Shown here in pieces: positions 15,656 to 21,052 of a stretch of 21,052 bases of DNA. Under the pieces are notes generated by a model, which searched no databases, was not told where the DNA came from, and was given only the letters and a program-made list of their open reading frames with translations. The position numbers and the translations under genes are program-made. This DNA comes from an uncultured Porphyromonas sp. (lineage in GTDB: Bacteria; Bacteroidota; Bacteroidia; Bacteroidales; Porphyromonadaceae), in NCBI GenBank assembly GCA_947253195.1, contig CAMXXM010000003.1, positions 1-21,052 on the forward strand. Reading direction: 5' to 3'. Position 1 is the first letter of the stretch. Each line of letters opens with the position of its first letter.

Positions 15656-16738
15656 ATGATAGACATGGTACACGCGCACGCCTACGGGGTGCTGATGGCC
15701 GGTGGTATCGGCTCGCGCTTCTGGCCGATGAGCCGTCGCGAGCAACCCAAGCAATTCCTCGACATCCTTGATGAGGGGCGGACGATGATCCGCTCCACCG
15801 CCTTCCGCTTAGAGGCGGTGGCGCCGGCGAGCCACTTCTACGTGGTGACCGGTCAGCTCTATCAAGACGAGGTGCTGCGGCAGCTTCCCTACCTCCATCC
15901 GTCGCAGGTGCTGACGGAGCCTGTGGGTCGCAATACCGCTCCCTGCATCGCCTATGCCGCTTATCGGATCTACGCTGAGGATCCTGAGGCGATCATGGTG
16001 GTCTGCCCCTCCGATCACCACATCGATGATGCAGTCGCCTACCAGAGGGTACTCCATCAGGCGATCACCTATGTGGCGGAGCACGACGTCCTCATGACCA
16101 TCGGCATCGAGCCCACCTATCCCGCGACCGGGTACGGCTACATCAAGCTCACCGGTGAGCCTGACGAGGGGGTCTACCGCGTGGCGCGCTTCAAGGAGAA
16201 GCCTGAGCCGGAGGAGGCAGAGCGCTTGATCGCCCGAGGCAATCACCTCTGGAATGCGGGGATTTTTGTCTGGAAGGCGATCGACATCATCAATGCGCTC
16301 GAGAGGTATCTCCCCGATGTGGCGGTCCACTTTGCCGAGATCCGGACCTATGGCGAGCCGGGCGAGGCAGAGGATGCTGCAGCTGCCTACCGCTGCTGTC
16401 CCTCCATCTCCATCGACTATGGTGTACTGGAGAAGGCCGACAACGTCGTCGTCCTCCCCGGTAGCTTCGGCTGGGATGACATCGGCACTTGGTCGGGTCT
16501 TGAGCGGTATATGAAGGAGCACCGTGAGACCGCCAGTGACGAGCAGACCCTCTTCCTCGACGGGAGCGAGGGGACCTTTGTCCGCGAGACTACGAAGGGA
16601 AAGAAGATGGTGGTCAACGGCCTCAAGGATTTCCTCATCGTCGACACCCCGGATATGCTCTTCATTGCCCCCAAGGGCGACGAGGCCTACCTGACGGAGC
16701 TGATCCGCAAGTACCCCAAGGAGACTGGCGTAGAGTGA
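15656..16738 (+). CDS. Mannose-1-phosphate guanylyltransferase
   Basis: A 360-residue nucleotidyltransferase making GDP-mannose from mannose-1-phosphate and GTP, a precursor for mannose- or fucose-containing surface glycans. The signature VLMAGGIGSRFWPMSRREQP lies at residues 12-31, followed by KQF. Other family motifs are VLTEPVGRNTAPCIAYAA, VVCPSDHHI, TIGIEPTYPATGYGYIK, FKEKPEPEEAERLI, WNAGIFVWK, SIDYGVLEKA and FGWDDIGTWSGL. Its length is that of the single-domain enzyme; the phosphomannose isomerase cupin domain of bifunctional ManC/AlgA proteins is absent. It starts 2 nt after the nucleotidase stop, so it is translationally linked to it. Repeat array 3 begins 91 nt after its stop codon. 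Confidence 0.93.
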   Translation: MIDMVHAHAYGVLMAGGIGSRFWPMSRREQPKQFLDILDEGRTMIRSTAFRLEAVAPASHFYVVTGQLYQDEVLRQLPYLHPSQVLTEPVGRNTAPCIAYAAYRIYAEDPEAIMVVCPSDHHIDDAVAYQRVLHQAITYVAEHDVLMTIGIEPTYPATGYGYIKLTGEPDEGVYRVARFKEKPEPEEAERLIARGNHLWNAGIFVWKAIDIINALERYLPDVAVHFAEIRTYGEPGEAEDAAAAYRCCPSISIDYGVLEKADNVVVLPGSFGWDDIGTWSGLERYMKEHRETASDEQTLFLDGSEGTFVRETTKGKKMVVNGLKDFLIVDTPDMLFIAPKGDEAYLTELIRKYPKETGVE

Positions 16739-16829
16739 CCTCCCTCCCGCTGACGATCGACCGCATCAGCCGGGCTGAGTGTATGCTCTCGCAATCGTCT
16801 GGATCTCAGTGTGCATTTAGGGCGGAAAT

Positions 16830-16911
16830 CTTTTATCGGTATTAGGTAACTCTAATATCGGTAAAAGGAATCACTAATATCGGTATTAGTGTCGCCTAAT
16901 ACCGATATTAG
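16830..16911. repeat. Repeat array 3: four 16-bp near-palindromes, 22-bp period
   Basis: Units lie at 16830-16845 (CTTTTATCGGTATTAG), 16852-16867 (CTAATATCGGTAAAAG), 16874-16889 (CTAATATCGGTATTAG) and 16896-16911 (CTAATACCGATATTAG), with 6-bp spacers GTAACT, GAATCA and TGTCGC. Units 3 and 4 form a perfect 16-bp inverted repeat. Units 1 and 2 each differ from the consensus in one outer arm, and the two altered arms, CTTTTA and TAAAAG, are exactly complementary. Pairing between the two units is therefore kept. The array has the same length (82 bp) as array 1. Confidence 0.95.
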
Positions 16912-17106
16912 TCTGCGGTCCGGGGGCATGCGGATGAGGAGGGCGACCGGGGTCATTGTCCTCCGGAGCTGAAGCCCGTGAGGGGGGTGGCTCGATGCGG
17001 GTATATGAGTCCCTGCGAGATACAGACTTTTCCCGGAGGATTGCGAGGCTTTCATGTATATACGCTGCCGGTGGCGGGGCGGCCGAGAGTTTCACTCCCC
17101 TGCCTT

Positions 17107-17241
17107 TGGAACTTCTACCGCAGGGAGAGCAACGCCAATGCAGAGGCACTCAACCAAAACCTCCGGCGCTTCATCAGCGTCAACTATGGTGATAGAAACT
17201 CCGACTTCTTTCTCTACCGAGTCGCCCTCCACTTCTCCTAA
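17107..17241 (+). pseudogene. C-terminal remnant of an IS transposase
   Basis: The last 44 codons of the frame ending at the TAA 17239-17241 read WNFYRRESNANAEALNQNL, then a basic stretch, then DFFLYRVALHFS. This resembles the extreme C-terminus of ISL3/ISAon1-type DDE transposases, where a STNAxAESFNAK segment is followed by FFLYRL close to the stop. No N-terminal or catalytic part is recognisable upstream in any frame, and I see no terminal inverted repeats. It is probably the 3' scar of an old insertion. The match is from memory, and the region is short. Confidence 0.5.
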
Positions 17242-17334
17242 ATCCCTCACATCAACAAACCCCCTTTCACCATCCTCCCCCTCCCAGCACACCAAAATGC
17301 GAATTAGCCGGCGGTGCGTAAGAGCTTGAATGAC

Positions 17335-17365
17335 TTGCAGTAGAGGGAAGTATTTCGTACCTTTG
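17335..17365 (+). promoter_or_regulatory. Promoter of the rpsL-rpsG-fusA operon
   Basis: TTG at 17335-17337 and TACCTTTG at 17358-17365 are separated by 20 nt. This is the full Bacteroidetes promoter pattern (TTG, 19-21 nt, TAnnTTTG). The transcript should start near 17372 and give an rpsL leader of about 110 nt. It is the best promoter match in the window, as expected for a ribosomal protein operon. Confidence 0.75.
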
Positions 17366-17416
17366 CACTCCGAAGCGGTGGGGTGTACCCTGTCGCGAGC
17401 GAGAAATAGCCTGGCA

Positions 17417-17439
17417 ATCACGCCGGTAAGGTGCGTGAT
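17417..17439 (+). promoter_or_regulatory. Leader hairpin upstream of rpsL
   Basis: ATCACGC (17417-17423) and GCGTGAT (17433-17439) pair perfectly around a 9-nt loop in the 5' leader, ending 42 nt before the rpsL start codon. Ribosomal protein operons are often controlled by a protein binding its own leader, so this is a candidate regulatory structure. No known leader motif was recognised. Confidence 0.4.
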
Positions 17440-17481
17440 GGCGGGCGATGAATCGATTATAGGTTTTATTATCAAAGCAAG

Positions 17482-17862
17482 ATGCCAACAATTCAACAGC
17501 TAGTCCGTAGTGGTCGCAAGAGCCTCCAGGAGAAGGGTAAGAGCCCGGCTCTCCAGGGATGCCCCCAGCGTCGCGGCGTCTGTGTCAGGGTCTATACCAC
17601 GACCCCTAAGAAGCCTAACTCAGCGATGAGGAAGGTGGCACGTGTCCGTCTGACGAATGGCAGGGAGGTCAATTGCTATATCCCCGGTGAGGGTCACAAC
17701 CTCCAGGAGCACTCTATCGTGCTCGTGCGTGGTGGTCGTGTGAAAGATCTCCCCGGTGTGCGCTACCACATCGTCCGCGGTACTCTCGATACCGGTGGCG
17801 TGGCGGATCGCAAGCAGCGTCGCAGCAAGTACGGCGTGAAGAGACCTAAGGAGAAGAAGTAA
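17482..17862 (+). CDS. rpsL: 30S ribosomal protein S12
   Basis: A 126-residue S12, the decoding-centre protein of the small subunit. Sequence blocks are nearly invariant: [59 protein letters not shown] and [12 protein letters not shown]. Lys43, Lys44 and Lys88 are the wild-type residues at the positions where streptomycin-resistance changes usually occur, so the protein looks streptomycin-sensitive. It is the first gene of the operon, about 110 nt after the predicted transcript start. The usual short gap to rpsG is replaced here by 803 nt of structured sequence. Confidence 0.98.
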   Translation: MPTIQQLVRSGRKSLQEKGKSPALQGCPQRRGVCVRVYTTTPKKPNSAMRKVARVRLTNGREVNCYIPGEGHNLQEHSIVLVRGGRVKDLPGVRYHIVRGTLDTGGVADRKQRRSKYGVKRPKEKK

Positions 17863-17925
17863 GCCAAGCGGCGGCTTCGACCTCCGAAGTACTTATTTGT
17901 TTTATCATCTCCCCTCGTCCGTCTT

Positions 17926-18655
17926 GTGCGGTGTCCGGTCAGTGGATCGCGGCAGTAGGGCAGAGTGTATAATGTAGCAAAGGAGAGCAGAGTGAGAGCA
18001 CTGCGATCGAGAGTGGTCATCAAACAGGCCCTACCGGGAGTAGGCAGGCTAAGCCGAAGGACCCCGGTGAGTAAGATCGAGGAAGTGTCTGAGATATCTC
18101 CATCACACTCTCTGACTTAATGAAATAGCGGCGGTGTGCCGGTCTTATATCTGAGACGGATCGCATACCCTCTTGTCGGCTGAGGTCTCCCATGTGAGAC
18201 ATAGCGCCGCTATAGTATCGGAGCCCCATCCTCGCGTACGAGGATGCTGTCGGTAGGTAGCAAGGTATTGCGGAGACAGAGCGGACCTGTGAAGCGGCGG
18301 GAAGAGTCCCGCAGGTGGAGGTTAGCGTGGGCGAAGAGAAGCTTATGTCCGGTCGGTAAGCGGATGAAGTCCGGGATGGATCCCGATGGGGACCCGACCT
18401 TATGATAAGGAGCCTCATCCCATACTAAGAAGAGAACATATCGGGAGCAGCGCGCTTACCGCCGAGGTGGTGCTGCGCAGGTGACCACGGGTATAGTAAT
18501 GACGGGCATCGGAATGGGATGCCGCCCGGAACCCCACTTGCCGGACGATCCTCAGGATCATCGGTGTCGCACCTCTCCCACAGCTCTAGAGCTTCCGCTC
18601 CGTGGCCACTCCCTCGCGGGATGCCCGGTAGCTGAGCTAGAGAGCGTAAGTCATA
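17926..18655 (+). ncRNA. Group II intron-like structured RNA between rpsL and rpsG (3' end uncertain)
   Basis: The sequence opens with GTGCG, the group II 5' consensus GUGYG. The seven bases just before it, CCGTCTT (17919-17925), pair with GAGACGG (18153-18159, six Watson-Crick and one G·U) in the manner of IBS1 and EBS1. That site sits in a terminal loop closed by GGTGTGC (18133-18139) with GCATACC (18163-18169), inside the helix ATAGCGGC (18125-18132)/GCCGCTAT (18206-18213). Other helices: GATCG and CAGT (17945-17956) with ACTG-CGATC (18000-18008); CCTAC/GTAGG (18030-18044); CATCCTCG/CGAGGATG (18227-18246); GCGGG/CCCGC (18297-18312); GGTCGG/CCGACC (18351-18399). GAGGAAGTGTCTGA (18079-18092) and CAGGTGGAGGTTAGCG with TAAGCGGATGAAGT (18312-18370) resemble stretches I recall from bacterial group II introns. 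No reverse transcriptase ORF is present and no clear domain V or VI was found. It may be ORF-less, divergent or defective. Confidence 0.65.
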
Positions 18656-18665
18656 ACTAAGAGAA

Positions 18666-19142
18666 ATGAGAAAATTTTCCAAGAAACAAAGGGCTATCCT
18701 TCCTGATCCCGTCTATGGAGATCGGAAGGTGACGAAGTTCGTCAACCATATGATGCTTGACGGAAAGAAGAATCTTTCCTTCAAGATCTTCTACAACGCC
18801 TTGGACATCGTCAAGGATAAGATGGCCAAGGAGGAGAAGACCCCCATCGAGATCTGGAAGCAGGCTCTCGAGAACGTCACTCCCCAGGTGGAGGTGAAGA
18901 GCCGCCGTATCGGTGGAGCCAACTTCCAGGTGCCTACTCAGGTGACCCCGGAGCGCAAGGAGTCCATCTCTATGAAGAACCTCATCGGCTACGCTCGCAA
19001 GAGAGGTGGCAAGACCATGGCTGAGAAGCTCGCCGCTGAGATCATGGACGCGTACAATCAGCAGGGCGGTGCCTTCAAGCGTAAGGAGGACATCCACCGT
19101 ATGGCTGAGGCTAACCGTGCCTTCGCTCACTTCCGTCTGTAA
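18666..19142 (+). CDS. rpsG: 30S ribosomal protein S7
   Basis: A 158-residue S7, which binds the 3' major domain of 16S rRNA and starts assembly of the 30S head. It is full length, with [73 protein letters not shown] and [11 protein letters not shown]. The ATG at 18666 gives the standard N-terminus. It lies directly downstream of the intron-like element, with no independent TAnnTTTG promoter seen, so its expression probably depends on transcription through that element. fusA starts 33 nt after its stop. Confidence 0.98.
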   Translation: MRKFSKKQRAILPDPVYGDRKVTKFVNHMMLDGKKNLSFKIFYNALDIVKDKMAKEEKTPIEIWKQALENVTPQVEVKSRRIGGANFQVPTQVTPERKESISMKNLIGYARKRGGKTMAEKLAAEIMDAYNQQGGAFKRKEDIHRMAEANRAFAHFRL

Positions 19143-19175
19143 TCCACAACCCATATAAGTAAGAAAGAAGTCACA

Positions 19176-21052
19176 ATGGCTGCTAAAAATCACCTGGAAC
19201 TCACACGCAATATCGGTATCATGGCTCACATCGATGCCGGTAAGACTACCACCTCGGAGCGTATCCTCTACTACACCGGACTGATCCACAAGATCGGTGA
19301 GGTGCACGAGGGTGCCGCTACGATGGACTGGATGGAGGAGGAGCAGGAGCGTGGTATCACCATCACCTCCGCCTGCACCACTGCCTTCTGGCCCTATAAG
19401 GATAAGAAGTATAAGCTCAACCTGATCGACACTCCCGGACACGTCGACTTTACCGCTGAGGTGGAGCGCTCGCTCCGCGTCCTCGACGGTGCCATCGAGA
19501 CCTTCGACTCCGTTGCCGGCGTACAGCCGCAGAGCGAGACCGTATGGCGTCAGGCTGAGAAGTACGGTGTGCCCCGTCTCTGCTACGTCAATAAGATGGA
19601 CCGCAGCGGTGCCAACTTCCTCAAGGCCGTGAAGTCCATGCGTGATATGCTCGGTGCTAACGCAGTGCCAATCCAGCTGCCTATCGGTGCGGAGGAGAAT
19701 TTCAAGGGCGTCATCGACCTGATCCGCATGCGCGCCATCTACTGGCACGACGAGACCATGGGAGCTGACTACGAGGTAGACGACATCCCCGCCGAGCTGA
19801 TGGAGGAGGCTGAGCACTGGCGTGAGTCGATGCTCGAGGCTCTGGCTGATGTCGACGACACCATCATGGAGAAGATGCTGGAGGATCCCTCCACCATCAC
19901 CGAGGATGAGATCCTCGCCGCTCTCCGTAAGGGCACCCTCGACCTGACGGTCAATCCCGTCATCTGTGGCTCTTCTTTCAAGAATAAGGGCGTGCAGCCG
20001 CTCCTTGATGCGATCTGCGCTTTCCTCCCCAGCCCGATCGACCAGGATACCATCACCGGTACCGATCCTCTCGACGAGAGCGTGAAGATCACCCGCACCG
20101 TGGAGCACGACTCCCCGCTGACGGCACTCGCCTTCAAGGTGGCATCCGATCCCTACGTCGGTCGTCTCTGCTACTTCAGAGTATACACCGGTCACCTCGA
20201 TGCCGGCTCCTACGTCTACAACAGCCGTACCGAGAAGAAGGAGCGCATCAGCCGTCTCTACGAGATGTTCTCCAATAAGCAGAATCCTATGGACACCATC
20301 GACACTGGTGATATCGGTGCCGGCGTGGGCTTCAAGGACATCCGCACCGGTGACACCATCTGCGATCCGGACGCTGAGCCGATCCTCCTTGAGTCGATCA
20401 CCTTCCCCGATCCGGTGATCAGTATCTCCGTAGAGCCCAAGACTCAGGCCGATACCGAGAAGCTCGACAGCGGTCTCCAGAAGCTTGCTGAGGAGGATCC
20501 GACCTTCCAGGTACGCACCGACGAGGAGACCGGTCAGACGATCATCTCCGGTATGGGTGAGCTCCACCTCGACATCATCGTGGAGCGCCTGAAGCGTGAG
20601 TTCAAGGTGGAGGCCAATGAGGGTCGTCCCCAGGTAAGCTACAAGGAGGCGATCGCCAATACCGTCCAGGTCCGTCAGGTCTACAAGAAGCAGACCGGTG
20701 GTCGTGGTAAGTTTGCCGACATCCTCGTAGAGGTAGGCCCCGGTGATCCCGACTCTGAGACTCCGCTGCAGTTTGAGGACAACGTGAAGGGCGGTAACGT
20801 GCCGAAGGAGTACATCCCCTCCGTACAGAAGGGCTTCGAGAAGGCTATGCAGAGCGGTGTCCTCGCCGGATATCCTCTTGATCACCTCAAGGTGACCCTC
20901 CTCGATGGTAGTTTCCACCCGGTGGACTCTGATCAGCTCTCCTTCGAGGTGGCAGCGATGCAGGCCTTCAAGAAGGCGTGCGAGGATGCCTCTCCGATCC
21001 TGCTGGAGCCCGTAATGAAGCTCGAGGTGGTGACCCCCGAGGAGTATATGGG
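19176..21052 (+). CDS. fusA: Elongation factor G (3' partial)
   Basis: The first 625 codons of EF-G, the GTPase that drives ribosomal translocation and, with RRF, recycling. The start at 19176 gives [20 protein letters not shown]. The P-loop is AHIDAGKTT (17-25). The switch I end RGITI, DTPGH, NKMD (139-142) and SSFKN are all present. Domain II onwards includes [20 protein letters not shown], then [40 protein letters not shown] and PQVSYKEAI, reaching into domains IV and V. About 80-90 residues are missing beyond the window edge. The sequence is that of the housekeeping Bacteroidales EF-G, in its normal place after rpsG, rather than the diverged paralogues some Bacteroidetes carry elsewhere. 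Confidence 0.97.
   Translation, partial: MAAKNHLELTRNIGIMAHIDAGKTTTSERILYYTGLIHKIGEVHEGAATMDWMEEEQERGITITSACTTAFWPYKDKKYKLNLIDTPGHVDFTAEVERSLRVLDGAIETFDSVAGVQPQSETVWRQAEKYGVPRLCYVNKMDRSGANFLKAVKSMRDMLGANAVPIQLPIGAEENFKGVIDLIRMRAIYWHDETMGADYEVDDIPAELMEEAEHWRESMLEALADVDDTIMEKMLEDPSTITEDEILAALRKGTLDLTVNPVICGSSFKNKGVQPLLDAICAFLPSPIDQDTITGTDPLDESVKITRTVEHDSPLTALAFKVASDPYVGRLCYFRVYTGHLDAGSYVYNSRTEKKERISRLYEMFSNKQNPMDTIDTGDIGAGVGFKDIRTGDTICDPDAEPILLESITFPDPVISISVEPKTQADTEKLDSGLQKLAEEDPTFQVRTDEETGQTIISGMGELHLDIIVERLKREFKVEANEGRPQVSYKEAIANTVQVRQVYKKQTGGRGKFADILVEVGPGDPDSETPLQFEDNVKGGNVPKEYIPSVQKGFEKAMQSGVLAGYPLDHLKVTLLDGSFHPVDSDQLSFEVAAMQAFKKACEDASPILLEPVMKLEVVTPEEYM

Larger units (their letters stand above)
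16739..17481. other. Intergenic region upstream of the str operon
   Basis: About 740 nt. In order it holds repeat array 3 (16830-16911), a stretch with no recognisable content (16912-17106), a transposase C-terminal remnant (17107-17241), a C/A-rich stretch (17242-17300), and the rpsL promoter and structured leader (17335-17481). Confidence 0.7.

Noticed and set aside
18020..18418. 132-codon minus-strand frame in the rpsL-rpsG gap
   Set aside because: It runs antisense to a densely base-paired region whose features fit a structured RNA on the + strand; its protein is serine- and arginine-rich with no recognisable domain. Such frames are a common artefact over group II introns.
17926..18655. 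RNase P RNA, tmRNA or rRNA fragment as the identity of the structured gap
   Set aside because: I could not find the conserved RNase P core, the tRNA-like ends of tmRNA, or any rRNA signature, whereas the 5' GTGCG and IBS1-EBS1-like pairing fit a group II intron.
18657..20918. 753-codon open frame on the minus strand opposite rpsG and fusA
   Set aside because: It lies exactly opposite two highly conserved genes, has a low-complexity composition rich in L, V, D, G and H that is typical of a frame antisense to biased codons, and matches no family I know.

Overview
The window is a G+C-rich piece of a Bacteroidales chromosome, probably Porphyromonas-like. The evidence is a SusC/SusD pair with surface lipoproteins, promoters of the Bacteroidetes TAnnTTTG type, a DUF2027-Smr protein, a bacterial glutaminyl cyclase, and an rpsL-rpsG-fusA operon whose EF-G reads as Bacteroidales type. 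All confident genes lie on the + strand.

Layout. (1) 1-2384: end of a glutaminyl cyclase gene (5' end outside the window), sufE and pdxB, closely spaced. (2) 2385-3146: intergenic, with repeat array 1, a hairpin and a TATATTTG promoter. (3) 3147-11797: a polysaccharide-utilisation-type locus, susC-like, susD-like, a discoidin surface lipoprotein, a terminator-like structure, then an M60 (enhancin-like) lipoprotein peptidase. No glycosidase is present, so the locus looks aimed at glycoproteins such as mucins. (4) 11798-12266: intergenic, with repeat array 2, a strong hairpin and a TACATTTG promoter. (5) 12273-16738: a tight run of DUF2027-Smr protein, CYTH protein, 5'-nucleotidase-family lipoprotein and mannose-1-phosphate guanylyltransferase. 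(6) 16739-17481: intergenic, with repeat array 3, a transposase C-terminal remnant, and the promoter and leader of the str operon. (7) 17482-21052: rpsL, about 800 nt of structured non-coding sequence, rpsG, and fusA running off the window.

Two things stand out. First, three intergenic regions each carry an array of 16-bp near-palindromes separated by exactly 6 bp (22-bp period). Neighbouring units are complementary to each other, and sequence changes in one unit are matched in its partner. Second, the rpsL-rpsG gap holds what looks like an ORF-less or degenerate group II intron. It starts with GTGCG, the 7 nt just before that pair with a 7-nt site inside a hairpin loop (an IBS1-EBS1 arrangement), and many helices follow. 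I could not find a convincing domain V.
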